Under the pieces are notes generated by a model that did no database searches, was not told the DNA's origin, and saw only the letters and a program-made list of their open reading frames with translations. Source: Corallococcus macrosporus (GTDB lineage: Bacteria; Myxococcota; Myxococcia; Myxococcales; Myxococcaceae). From it: DNA of 64,000 nt. Each line of letters opens with the position of its first letter. The first letter of the stretch is position 1. Below, one piece after another: positions 14,917 through 23,628 of the stretch. Both the position numbers and the translations under genes were made by a program. The stretch lies in NCBI RefSeq assembly GCF_017302985.1, contig NZ_JAFIMU010000007.1:1116001-1180000 (forward strand). The letters run 5' to 3'.

Positions 14917-16239
14917 ATGCGCGAATACAACTTCGACGGCCTCATTGGCCCGACCCACAATTACGCCGGCCTCTCGCCGGGCAACCTGGCGTCACAGCAC
15001 CACGGCGGCCAGCCCAGCCACCCCCGGGAGGCGGCGCTCCAGGGGCTGGAGAAGATGCGCTTCGTGTCGGAGCTGGGCGTGGGCCAGGCGGTGCTGCCGC
15101 CCCAGCCGCGCCCGTCCCTGCGCACGCTGCGGGCGCTGGGCTTCACGGGCTCCGACGAGGAGGTCATCACCCGCGCCGCGCGCGACGCGGAGCACCTCCT
15201 GCGCCTCACCTCCAGCGCCTCCGCCATGTGGACGGCGAACGCGGCCACGGTGGCGCCGTCGGCGGACACCGCGGACGGCCGGGTGCACCTGACGCCCGCG
15301 AACCTCACGCAGATGTTCCACCGCGCCATCGAGGCGGACACCACGCACGCGGTGCTGCGCGCCATCTTCGCGGACCCGAAGCACTTCCAGGTGCACGCGC
15401 CGCTGCCGGGCGCGGCCCACTTCGCGGACGAGGGCGCGGCCAACCACACGCGCCTCTTCACGCCGGGGCACAAGGCGGTGCACGTGCTCGCCTGGGGGCG
15501 CAGCGCGTGGCAGGACGTGAAGGGGCCGCAGCGCTTCCCCGCGCGCCAGACGCTGGAGTCCAGCCAGGCCCTGGCGCGGCTGCACCAACTGGCACCGGAG
15601 CAGGTGGTGCTGCCGCAGCAGCACCCGGACGGCATCGACGCGGGCGCGTTCCACACGGACGTGCTCGCGGTGGGCAACGAGCGCTTCCTCATGCTGCACG
15701 CGCTGGCGTTCGTGGAGCACCCGAAGCTGCTCCAGACGCTGCGCGAGAAGCTGGGGGACGCCTTCCGCTCCGAGGTCGCCACGGACGCGGAGCTGCCGGT
15801 GAAGGACGCCGTGCGCGCGTACCCGTTCAACTCGCAGGTGCTGTCGCTGCCGGACGGCACCATGGCCATCATCGCGCCCATCGAGAGCCGCGAGACGCCC
15901 ACCGCCCGCGCGTTCCTGGAGCGCGTCGTCGCCGGGGACAACCCGGTGAAGGCGGTGCACTACCTGGACGTTCGACAGTCCATGAACAACGGCGGTGGCC
16001 CGGCGTGCCTGCGCCAGCGCATCACGCTCACGGACGCGGAGCGCGCCGCCGTCACCGCGGACGTCTTCTACTCGCCGGCCCTCCATGAGGGGCTGGCGGC
16101 GTGGGTGCGCAAGCACTACCGCGACGTGCTCAAGCCGGAGGACGTGCGGGATCCGCAGCTCGCGCGCGAGACGATGACCGCGCTCGACGAGCTGACGCGC
16201 CTGCTCAAGCTGGGCAGCGTGTACGACTTCCAGCAGTGA
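14917..16239 (+). CDS. astB: N-succinylarginine dihydrolase
   Basis: AstB removes CO2 and two ammonia from succinylarginine to give succinylornithine, the second step of the arginine succinyltransferase pathway. The 440-residue protein begins with the family signature REYNFDGLIGPTHNYAGLS. Other marks are MWTANAATVAPSADT and the C-terminal RQSMNNGGGPACLRQR segment with the catalytic Cys364; the fold is that of the amidinotransferases. No other ast gene is nearby. Its ATG lies only 18 bases from the divergent acyltransferase start, and no ribosome-binding site is evident, so the mRNA may be leaderless or the promoter may lie within the neighbour. Confidence 0.95.
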   Translation: MREYNFDGLIGPTHNYAGLSPGNLASQHHGGQPSHPREAALQGLEKMRFVSELGVGQAVLPPQPRPSLRTLRALGFTGSDEEVITRAARDAEHLLRLTSSASAMWTANAATVAPSADTADGRVHLTPANLTQMFHRAIEADTTHAVLRAIFADPKHFQVHAPLPGAAHFADEGAANHTRLFTPGHKAVHVLAWGRSAWQDVKGPQRFPARQTLESSQALARLHQLAPEQVVLPQQHPDGIDAGAFHTDVLAVGNERFLMLHALAFVEHPKLLQTLREKLGDAFRSEVATDAELPVKDAVRAYPFNSQVLSLPDGTMAIIAPIESRETPTARAFLERVVAGDNPVKAVHYLDVRQSMNNGGGPACLRQRITLTDAERAAVTADVFYSPALHEGLAAWVRKHYRDVLKPEDVRDPQLARETMTALDELTRLLKLGSVYDFQQ

Positions 16240-16247
16240 CGTGGCCC

Positions 16248-16288
16248 GCCTGCCTGCCCCCCGGCGCACCGGACAGGGGCAGGCAGGC
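16248..16288 (+). terminator. 13-bp hairpin downstream of astB
   Basis: GCCTGCCTGCCCC and GGGGCAGGCAGGC form a perfect 13-bp stem with a 15-base loop; inside the loop CCGG/CCGG can pair again. It starts eight bases after the astB stop. There is no T-run, but the stem is very stable, so a terminator is likely. Confidence 0.7.
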
Positions 16289-16367
16289 ACGACCGCCCTG
16301 CTCGGGTGGCGAATGGCCGCACGCGTCGTCCGGACACACCTTGAACGTGAAGGAGGTGATGTCCCCC

Positions 16368-16904
16368 ATGATCCCGAACGCCATCCAAAGCTATCTGCGG
16401 CGCCACCGTGTTCCCTTCGAGCGGTATGCCCACGCCCGGGCGGTGAGCGCGACGGAGCTCGCGGACGCCCTCAATGTTCCCAACTGGCGCGTGGCCAAGT
16501 CCGTCATCGTGCTGGCCGACCGGCAACCCTGGATCGTCGTCGTGCCCGCGCTGACGACCGTGGACCTGCGGCAGATCCGCCACACGCTGGGCGTCCGCAC
16601 CGCGCGGCTCGCCGCCGAGTCCGAATTCGTCGACCACTTCCCTGACTGCGAGACGGGCGCCGAGCCTCCCTTCGGTGAGCTGTACGGCCTGCCCGTCGCG
16701 ATGGACGAGTCGCTGAGCGTCAACGAGCGCCTGCTGTTCCGCGCCGGCTCCCACGAAGAGGCCCTGGAGATGCGCTTCCAGGACTTCGCGCGCCTGGAGT
16801 GGCCGCTGGTCGCGACCTTCATCCAGCAGCCCTCGCGGGAGAAGGAGCCGCAGGACAAGGCGTCGTACGAAGCACCGATGGAGGACTCAGGCGCGCAGGC
16901 CTGA
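16368..16904 (+). CDS. YbaK / aminoacyl-tRNA deacylase-domain protein
   Basis: This 178-residue protein has a YbaK/ProRS INS-type editing domain, which clears mischarged aminoacyl-tRNAs in trans. Visible family features are the opening helix (YLRRHRVPFERYAHARAVSA), LNVPNWRVAKSVIVLADRQP with its conserved Lys, VVVPALTTVDLRQIRHTLG, and the C-terminal FGELYGLPVAMDESL segment. The ATG at 16368 is chosen; an ATG at 16359 is almost touching the strong AGGAGGTGA and is less likely. The exact substrate (Cys-tRNAPro, Ala-tRNAPro or other) cannot be told. The C-terminal 30 residues are charged and probably disordered. Confidence 0.85.
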   Translation: MIPNAIQSYLRRHRVPFERYAHARAVSATELADALNVPNWRVAKSVIVLADRQPWIVVVPALTTVDLRQIRHTLGVRTARLAAESEFVDHFPDCETGAEPPFGELYGLPVAMDESLSVNERLLFRAGSHEEALEMRFQDFARLEWPLVATFIQQPSREKEPQDKASYEAPMEDSGAQA

Positions 16905-16913
16905 GCCCTCAGG
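16900..16913. terminator. Short palindrome over two convergent stop codons
   Basis: CCTGAG, CC, CTCAGG contains both TGA stops of the convergent genes ending at 16904 and 16909. It is a weak bidirectional terminator candidate; part of the symmetry follows simply from having two facing TGA codons. Confidence 0.3.
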
Positions 16914-19533
16914 GCGCGGGGGCGTCGCTGAGGGCCGGTGGGCTGGACAGGTCCAGCTCCCGCGCTTTCGCATCCTCCAGCAGCGCCCCCTTGTGTGCGT
17001 CCTGGAGCGCACGCTCGCGAGCCTCCAGCCGTGTCGCCCAGGCCTCACCCTCCGCGCGCCGCGCGTCGTTGAGCGGCATGAGCCGCAGGCCCTCGTGCAC
17101 CGAGCGCGCCGCCGCGTCGTAGCGCGACAGCAGCTCCTGCAGCCGGGCCACCGCGAAGTGGCTCTCCGGGCCGGGCAGCATCCCCACGACCGAGCGGCGC
17201 TGCTCCAGCGCGCGGGCCAGCAGGCCTTCCCGTTCAAAGCTGTCCGCCTCCAGCGACAGCAGGCGCGCGCGCTGACGCAGGTCCGTCAGGTACGGCGTCA
17301 CCGCGGCCAGCGTGTCTCGGGACCTTCGCGTGAGGCCAGCCTCCTGCTGCCGCGCGGCCAGTGTGAAGGCCAGCTCCGCGTCGTGGGGGAAGCGCTTCAC
17401 CAGCGCCTCCAGGGACTGGAGTGCCTCCGCGTGCTTGCCCTGCGCACGCCACACGTCCGCGCGCAGCAGGTGCGTGGACAGCGCATCGGGAGCGCGCCGC
17501 TCCACCTGTGCGCAGGCCGCCTCCGCCTCGGGGAGGTCCCGCTGGGCCAGCCGTCCGCGCGCCTCCTGCATCCACAGCGCGGTGGCTTCGGGCCGGCCCT
17601 CGAAGTGCTCGCGCGCCCAGACGAGCCACGCGAATCCCAGCGCGCGGCGTGAGGGCATGCCCACCAGCGCTTGCGCCAGCTCCTCCAACTGCCCGGGGGC
17701 TTCGGGCGTGAGCGTCTTCAGCTCCTCGACCGTGCGGGCCCTGGGCATGGCCTCGCCGAGCAACACGCGCGTGTCGCCGGCTTCCTGCGCGAGCCGGTAC
17801 TCCAGGAAGGCCTGCTCGCGCCGGCCCAGGTGCAGCAGGGCGCGCGCGGCCACGCGGTGCGCGGACGCATCCAGGGGGCGCAGGTACAGCGTGTGATTGA
17901 CGAAGGCCAACGCGTCCTTCGCGCCCGCCGCGCCGTCCGACACGGAGCCCATCGCCACCAGCCGGTACAGCAGGTAGTCCGCCGGGTGCACGTCGATGAG
18001 CTGGAGTCCCAGCGCACGCACCTCCGTACCTGGCGCGCGGGCCGACACGCGCTCCGCCAGCAGGGCCTCCGCGTCCGCCATCCTCCGCCGCCCCGGCACC
18101 AGCGCGACGAGCATCACGACGGTGAGCCCCGCCGCCAGCGCCAGCGCTGGACGCACGGGCAGGGCCCCCGTCCTCGCGCGCCCCATGGCCATGCGCTCCG
18201 CCTCACGGGGCCGGGCCACCGCGCCCAGCACCACCGCGACCGCGACGGCGCACGCCGGCAGCTCCAGGCTGAAGTCGAAGAGGTTGTGCAGCACCAGCGC
18301 CGCCACGCCGGACAGCACCGCCAGCTCCACCGGGCCGTGGTCCTCGCGCCGCACGCGCCGCACGAAGGCCCAGACGCCCAGGGGAAGCAGCAGCAGCCCC
18401 GGCACGCCCCACTCCGCCGCCACCTGCAGCAGCAGGTTCTCCGGGTGCGTGAAGGTGTTGGGGTTGGGCTCGGTCTGGTAGCGCGGGAAGGCGGCCTCGA
18501 ACGCGCCGCGCCCCATGCCCAGCACCGGGAAGGCGCGGGCCGCGCGGGCCATCATCGGCCAGGGCTCCATCTTCCCCCGGCGCAGGGACTCCACGCCGTC
18601 CACGCTGCGGGCCTCCGCCCATAGCTGATCCGCCGCCAGGTACGCGCCCACGGACAGCGTCGCCAGGAGCCCCAGCAGCACCGCCGCGCCCCGTCCCCAC
18701 GCGGGCCTCGCGGGAGTGCGCGCCTCGCGCCGCTGCTTCATCAACCACGCGGCGAGCAGCACCTGCCCGAAGACGAAGAACACGATGCCCGCGCGCGACA
18801 GCGACAGCAGCACGCCCGCGCCAGAGACGAGCGCCGCCATCGCGAAGGGCCACGCGCGCGAACGCGGCTGCTTCGACAGCGCGAGCCCCACCGCCACCGT
18901 CGCGCACAGCCCCAGGAAGCCCGCGAGGTGGTTGGGGTTGCCGAACGGCGTCACCAGCGGCGGCCGCGCATGCACGTACGCGCGCAGCCCGAACAGCGTG
19001 TCCACGCCGAACAGCGCGTGTCCCAGCCCCACCGCCGCCACCGCCGCGCCCGTGAACACCAGCACCGCGAGCAGCCGCTGCCGCGACGCCCGCGCCCGGC
19101 ACACCTGCACCGCCGCGACGAACGTCAGGAGATACGCCAGGTGCTTCGCCAGCTCACGCCACGTGGCCGAAGGCTCCAGCGACACCGGCCGCCAGTCCGT
19201 GAGCCCCAGCGGCACGAGCACGTCCTCGCGCAGCGCCGCGGCCTCCGGGCTCACCACGGCGAGCACGCCCGGCGGCAGCGGCACGAGCTGCAACAGGCAC
19301 AGCACCACGCCGCCCACCAGCGGCGCGGCCAGGAGCGGCACGCGCGGAGTCTCACCCTGGCGCCGCGCCCCCACGAAGGCCAGCACCGCCGCGGCGCCGG
19401 ACAGCACGCCCAGGGGCCACGACACCCAGCGCGCCGCGCCGCCGAGCGCCACGGGGCCCAGCACCAGCAGCGCCGCGAGCGCCACTTCCGCGAAGGCGGT
19501 GTACCGGGAGACGCGGTGGGAGCCAGGAGCCAT
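16909..19533 (-). CDS. O-antigen ligase/polymerase (WaaL/Wzy) family protein with C-terminal TPR domain
   Basis: The 874-residue protein has about 12 membrane helices in its first ~470 residues, then a soluble helical repeat region. The O-antigen ligase (Wzy_C) core is shown by TPFGNPNHLAGFLGLCATVAVGL, LSLSRAGIVFFVFG, a large periplasmic loop with LGMGRGAFEAAFPRYQTE, and THPENLLLQVAAEWGVPGLL followed by HNLFDFSLELPA. The C-terminal half has tetratricopeptide-like units (for example LRADVWRAQGKHAEALQSLE). It probably polymerises or ligates undecaprenyl-linked glycans of the neighbouring locus; if the locus is BPS-like, this could be its Wzy. It is separated from the rest by an acyltransferase gene and a divergent lipoprotein gene. 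Confidence 0.87.
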   Translation of the reverse strand: MAPGSHRVSRYTAFAEVALAALLVLGPVALGGAARWVSWPLGVLSGAAAVLAFVGARRQGETPRVPLLAAPLVGGVVLCLLQLVPLPPGVLAVVSPEAAALREDVLVPLGLTDWRPVSLEPSATWRELAKHLAYLLTFVAAVQVCRARASRQRLLAVLVFTGAAVAAVGLGHALFGVDTLFGLRAYVHARPPLVTPFGNPNHLAGFLGLCATVAVGLALSKQPRSRAWPFAMAALVSGAGVLLSLSRAGIVFFVFGQVLLAAWLMKQRREARTPARPAWGRGAAVLLGLLATLSVGAYLAADQLWAEARSVDGVESLRRGKMEPWPMMARAARAFPVLGMGRGAFEAAFPRYQTEPNPNTFTHPENLLLQVAAEWGVPGLLLLPLGVWAFVRRVRREDHGPVELAVLSGVAALVLHNLFDFSLELPACAVAVAVVLGAVARPREAERMAMGRARTGALPVRPALALAAGLTVVMLVALVPGRRRMADAEALLAERVSARAPGTEVRALGLQLIDVHPADYLLYRLVAMGSVSDGAAGAKDALAFVNHTLYLRPLDASAHRVAARALLHLGRREQAFLEYRLAQEAGDTRVLLGEAMPRARTVEELKTLTPEAPGQLEELAQALVGMPSRRALGFAWLVWAREHFEGRPEATALWMQEARGRLAQRDLPEAEAACAQVERRAPDALSTHLLRADVWRAQGKHAEALQSLEALVKRFPHDAELAFTLAARQQEAGLTRRSRDTLAAVTPYLTDLRQRARLLSLEADSFEREGLLARALEQRRSVVGMLPGPESHFAVARLQELLSRYDAAARSVHEGLRLMPLNDARRAEGEAWATRLEARERALQDAHKGALLEDAKARELDLSSPPALSDAPAP

Positions 19534-19711
19534 GCGAGGCGCGGGAGTATGTCACGCTCCTCGCGGGCCTCTGCGGCCCGTCCCCTCGTGCAGGAGACGC
19601 GCCGCCTGGACGCCTCCTCCCCTGGCGCGGCGGGCCCGCGCCGTCGAATGAACGCGCCCCCCGGGACACCGCTTGCATCCGGGGACCCATCTGGCATCTT
19701 CGCCCGACCCC

Positions 19712-19987
19712 ATGCGTCGCTTCCTGCTCACCGCCGCCGTCCTCTGCGCCTCCCTCTCCGGACTCACCGCGTGCAAGAGCAGTTGCCGCGAGCTGTCCGA
19801 GAAGCTCTGCGAGTGCGCCTTGAACTCGGTGGAGAAGCAGGCCTGCCAGCAGCGCGCCGCCGACGAGGAGGGCCGCGTGGAGCCCACCGCCGAGGACGAG
19901 ATCGCCTGCGAGGCGAAGCTCGAGGGCTGCGACTGCCGCGCCATCGAGACCGAGGAAGGCAAGAAGGCCTGCGGCCTCGCCCGCTGA
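19712..19987 (+). CDS. Small Cys-rich lipoprotein
   Basis: The 91-residue protein starts MRRFLLTAAVLCASLSGLTAC, a clear signal peptide with lipobox LTAC. The mature part is short, acidic and has eight more Cys (CRELSEKLCECAL, QACQQRAA, EIACEAKLEGCDC, KKACGLAR), consistent with four disulfides. No family is recognised. It is on the opposite strand to both neighbours and therefore has its own promoter, possibly with TTGCAT at about 19672 as -35. The ORF could start at 19673, but that would bury the signal peptide. Confidence 0.8.
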   Translation: MRRFLLTAAVLCASLSGLTACKSSCRELSEKLCECALNSVEKQACQQRAADEEGRVEPTAEDEIACEAKLEGCDCRAIETEEGKKACGLAR

Positions 19988-20023
19988 GCACCGTCCCCTG
20001 ATGGACGGCGCCCGGCGAACCCG

Positions 20024-21214
20024 CTACGCGCCCGGGGCCACTCGCGCCGGAGCCGCCTGCGCGGACGTGCCATCCACCCACGGCTGGAGCCCGCGCTTCA
20101 CCCGCGAGCGCCACGGCGTCTCCACCCACCGGTGCACCGCCACCGACGCGGGCACCAGCAACACCAGCAGCGCCGCCAGGAAGCGCGTGGGCGACGACAG
20201 GTCCACGAACCGCTCCATCCAGTGCACCCCCTCGCTGACGGGGTACTGGAGCAGGTACAGCGCGTAGCTGGCCCCGCCCAGGTGCACCAGCCACGGCCGC
20301 GCCAGCAACTGCCCCAGCGGACCGCCGCCGCGCGCCAGCCCGTACACCAGCAGCGCGGACGCGGGCGCCAAGAGCGCGTTGTGCATCAGCGGATACGGAA
20401 TGGACGCGCCCTGCGAGAAGCCCGCGACCAGCAGCGCCGCGCCCGCCAGCGCCATCACCGCGCCGGAGCGCCGGGGCGCCGTCGCCGCCGCCCGCTCCCG
20501 CACGAAGACGAGCCCCAGCAGCACGCCCAGGAGGAACTCCGGCAGGCGCACCAGCGGGTTGAACTTCACCACCGCCAGCCACAGGCCGCCGAACGCCACG
20601 TCCAGCGTGCCCGGCCCGTCCGGCCGCAGCACCAGGTAGAGCACCGGCGGCAGCAGGCCCAGCATCCACACGCCCACCAGGGCCGCCGCCATGCGCGCGC
20701 CCCGGAAGCGCTCCAGCCGCCCGGCCAGCGCGGGGAACACGGCGTAGAAGAACGCCTCCACCGACACGGACCAGGACGGGGGGTTCCAGTACAGCGCCAG
20801 CTTCGGCACCCAGGACTGGAGCAGCATCAGCGTGGTGAGCCCCGCCGTGCCCAGCTTCGCCGCCGCCACCGGCAGCGAGTTCGCCGCCAGCGAGCCCTGC
20901 GCCGTGGACACCGCCGACAGCAGGAACATCAGGAGGAACACCGGATACACGCGCGCCACGCGCGCGCTCCAGAACGCCCGCGGCGCGGTCTGCATCCCGC
21001 CGGCCGTGTCCACGTAGTTGTACGCGAGCACGAAGCCGGACAGGAGGAAGAACACGCCCACGGACGCATAGCCGGAGGCCACCACCTGCACCATCCACTC
21101 CGGCGCCACGCCCTGGAGGCACGGGGTCCCGAAATGGAACAACACGACGTGCAGGGCCGCCAGGAAGCGCAGCCCCGTCAGTGCATCCAGCGAGCCTCCG
21201 GACTGCTGCTTCAT
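20024..21214 (-). CDS. Acyltransferase 3 (OafA/YrhL) family O-acyltransferase
   Basis: This 396-residue polytopic inner-membrane protein belongs to the acyltransferase-3 family that O-acetylates surface glycans. The family signature is DALTGLRFLAALHVVLFHFG at the N-terminus with the catalytic His, then GYASVGVFFLLSGFVLAY. The middle has RVARVYPVFLLMFLLSA and SWSVSVEAFFYAVFPALA. About ten membrane helices follow. The ATG abuts the ugd stop (TAGATG), so it is the last gene of the minus-strand operon running from the ROK gene. O-acetylation of the polysaccharide made by this locus is the likely role. Confidence 0.92.
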   Translation of the reverse strand: MKQQSGGSLDALTGLRFLAALHVVLFHFGTPCLQGVAPEWMVQVVASGYASVGVFFLLSGFVLAYNYVDTAGGMQTAPRAFWSARVARVYPVFLLMFLLSAVSTAQGSLAANSLPVAAAKLGTAGLTTLMLLQSWVPKLALYWNPPSWSVSVEAFFYAVFPALAGRLERFRGARMAAALVGVWMLGLLPPVLYLVLRPDGPGTLDVAFGGLWLAVVKFNPLVRLPEFLLGVLLGLVFVRERAAATAPRRSGAVMALAGAALLVAGFSQGASIPYPLMHNALLAPASALLVYGLARGGGPLGQLLARPWLVHLGGASYALYLLQYPVSEGVHWMERFVDLSSPTRFLAALLVLLVPASVAVHRWVETPWRSRVKRGLQPWVDGTSAQAAPARVAPGA

Positions 21215-22513
21215 CTACTTGCGACCGATGCCGAAGTACGTGAAGCCCAGCTCACGCATGCGCGCCGGCTGGAAGATGTTGCGGCCGTCGAAGACCACCG
21301 GCGTCTTCATCAGCTTCTTCATGCGGTCGAAGTCCGGGTGGCGGAACTCGTTCCACTCCGTCACCACGAACAGGCCGTCCACGCCTTCCAGCGCGTCGTA
21401 CGGCAGCTCCGCGTAGCGGATGCGGTCGCCGAAGACGCGCTTGGACGCGTGCGCGGCCACCGGGTCATGGGCAATCACCGTCGCGCCCTTGCCGATGAGG
21501 CCCTCGATGACCTCGATGGACGGCGCCTCGCGCATGTCGTCCGTCTTCGGCTTGAACGCCAGGCCCCAGACGCCGAACTTCTTGCCCTCCAGCGACCCGT
21601 AGTGCTTCACGGCCTTGTTCACGAGCAGCTTCTTCTGACGCTCGTTGGTGCGCTCCACCGCGCGCAGCAGGTCCAGCTCCAGGCCGTACTCGCGCGCCGT
21701 GGTGACCAGCGCCTTCACGTCCTTGGGGAAGCAGGAGCCGCCGTAGCCCACGCCCGGGAAGAGGAACGGGTAGCCGATGCGCTTGTCCGCGCCCAGGCCC
21801 TTGCGCACGAAGTCCACGTCCGCGCCCACCTTCTCGCAGAGGGCGGAGATGTCGTTCATGAAGGAGATGCGCGTCGCGAGCATCGCGTTCGCCGCGTACT
21901 TCGTCAGCTCCGCGGAGCGCGTGTCCATGAACAGGATGGGGTTCTCCGTGCGCACGAACGGCGCGTAGAGCTCTCCCATGATCTTCCGGGCCCGCTCGGT
22001 GTCCGCGCCGATGACGACGCGGTCCGGCTTGAAGAAGTCGTCCAGCGCGGCGCCTTCCTTCAGGAACTCCGGGTTGGAGACGACGTCGAACTCCACGTTC
22101 GTCACCTTCGCGATGGCGTCGCGAACCTTGTCCGCGGTGCCCACCGGCACGGTGCTCTTGTCCACCACCACCGTGTACTGCTTCATCGCGCGGCCCACCG
22201 CCTGCGCCGCCGCGAGCACGTACTGGAGGTCGGCCTCGCCGCTCTCACCTTCCGGAGTACCCACGGCGATGAACACGGCCTGGGCGTTCGCCACGCCCTC
22301 CGCCAGGTTCGTGGTGAACGTGAGGCGCTGCTCCTTCACGTTCTTCTTGATGAGCTCCTCCAGACCCGGCTCGTAGATGGGAACCTGTCCATCCTGGAGC
22401 ATGCGGATCTTCCGCTCGTCGATGTCCACGCACGCGACGTCGTTGCCCGAGTCAGCGAAGCAGGTGCCCGCGACGAGTCCGACGTAGCCCGATCCGATAA
22501 TGGCAATGCGCAT
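21215..22513 (-). CDS. ugd: UDP-glucose 6-dehydrogenase
   Basis: Ugd oxidises UDP-glucose to UDP-glucuronate with two NAD+. The 432-residue protein has the N-terminal Rossmann motif MRIAIIGSGYVGLVAGTCFA, EPGLEELI, the dimer-helix region TKYAANAMLATRISFMNDIS, and the catalytic Cys261 in GYGGSCFPKD. The C-terminal UDP-binding domain has FGVWGLAFKPKTDDMREAPS. AGGA lies nine bases before the ATG. Its presence suggests uronic acids, or sugars derived from them, in the polysaccharide. Confidence 0.97.
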   Translation of the reverse strand: MRIAIIGSGYVGLVAGTCFADSGNDVACVDIDERKIRMLQDGQVPIYEPGLEELIKKNVKEQRLTFTTNLAEGVANAQAVFIAVGTPEGESGEADLQYVLAAAQAVGRAMKQYTVVVDKSTVPVGTADKVRDAIAKVTNVEFDVVSNPEFLKEGAALDDFFKPDRVVIGADTERARKIMGELYAPFVRTENPILFMDTRSAELTKYAANAMLATRISFMNDISALCEKVGADVDFVRKGLGADKRIGYPFLFPGVGYGGSCFPKDVKALVTTAREYGLELDLLRAVERTNERQKKLLVNKAVKHYGSLEGKKFGVWGLAFKPKTDDMREAPSIEVIEGLIGKGATVIAHDPVAAHASKRVFGDRIRYAELPYDALEGVDGLFVVTEWNEFRHPDFDRMKKLMKTPVVFDGRNIFQPARMRELGFTYFGIGRK

Positions 22514-22617
22514 TCTTTAAGTGTCCTGGTTTCGACAGGTGGCGTCATGAACTCATACGCCGACCGGAGCACCGAAAGAAAGCCCGGGGGTGCAGGCCGC
22601 AGAGCGACCAGACAGGC

Positions 22618-23589
22618 TTATCGCCCCGTGAGGAGGCGCCGCAGTCTGTCCACACCCCGCAGGGCGGACGAACGTCCAGGGGTGCTCACCGGACCCACCA
22701 CCCCCCTGTCCAGCAGCTCACGCGTCGCGCGGCGCAGCGGCGGGAAGGCGGCGGTGGCCTGGGCTTCCGCGTCCGGGAACAGGCGCGCCACGATGGCCAG
22801 CGACGTGTAGAGGGCGCGCTCCAGACCGAACGCCTCCGCGCGCGCCAGGAGCGCCGGGACGTCCATGGGGCGCGAGTACACGCCGCCCATCCAGGTGGCG
22901 CCGGTGACGAGCTCGCGCAGGTCCACGAACGACAGCCACGGCACGTCATACCCGTGGTGGGCGTGGTCCAGCGCGGTGAGCAACAGCGCGTCCTCCAGCT
23001 CCGGGCGGAAGACGGACTGGCCGTAGACCTTCATGGGTCTGGCGCGCTCGAAGATGCCGGCCAACTGCTCACGTCGGTCCGCGCCCAGCACGTCCGCGTA
23101 GAGGTGGATGGGGGTGCGGCCGTCGGACACGATGCGCGCCGCGCCCGTGTTGCCCGTGTCGGCTTCCGGGACGAACTCGTGGTTGGACAGGTAGCCGGCG
23201 AAGCCGTCCACGTCCATGCGGCGCACCAGCACCTGGATGTCCAGCACGGGCCGGAAGCCCACGTGCGGATAGAGCGCCTCCGCGAAGGCCGCGCCGCCCA
23301 GCAGCAGCAGCTTGCGCCCCTCCAGTTGATCCACGATGCGCTTGAAGTGGACCAGCTTCATGACGTTGTCGTTCACGGAGCCGGTGTAGATGGACATCAG
23401 CCGGTCGCGGGCCCACTCGGGCGCCTCGCCCCCGCCCATCCGGTACTCCAGGTTGTACGCCGCCAGCGGCGCCAGCCCCTGGGAGATGGCCCAGTCGACG
23501 TAGGCCTCCCAGGGCGCGCCCCGGAGCTTTCCGCGCGGGGGCTCGAAGGAGGACAGGACCCGGAAGGTGTCGAGGAGGCTGGGCGCCAT
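22618..23589 (-). CDS. Uncharacterised nucleotidyltransferase-family protein with altered active-site motif
   Basis: The 323-residue protein matches the NTP_transf_5 type often found in polysaccharide clusters: LLLLGGAAFAEALYPHVGFR, then an Arg and the place where the metal-binding DxD normally sits. Here the motif reads LDIQVLV (Asp117, Gln119), so the second Asp is replaced. A downstream HLYADVLGADRRE and LEDALLLTALDHAHHGYDVP continue the family pattern. It may therefore be catalytically inactive. It lies 39 bases after its paralogue on the same strand. Function is unknown for the family in this setting. Confidence 0.8.
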   Translation of the reverse strand: MAPSLLDTFRVLSSFEPPRGKLRGAPWEAYVDWAISQGLAPLAAYNLEYRMGGGEAPEWARDRLMSIYTGSVNDNVMKLVHFKRIVDQLEGRKLLLLGGAAFAEALYPHVGFRPVLDIQVLVRRMDVDGFAGYLSNHEFVPEADTGNTGAARIVSDGRTPIHLYADVLGADRREQLAGIFERARPMKVYGQSVFRPELEDALLLTALDHAHHGYDVPWLSFVDLRELVTGATWMGGVYSRPMDVPALLARAEAFGLERALYTSLAIVARLFPDAEAQATAAFPPLRRATRELLDRGVVGPVSTPGRSSALRGVDRLRRLLTGR

Positions 23590-23628
23590 GGTGCGGCACC
23601 TTTAATGGGCCGGGCCCGCCCGCCGCAA

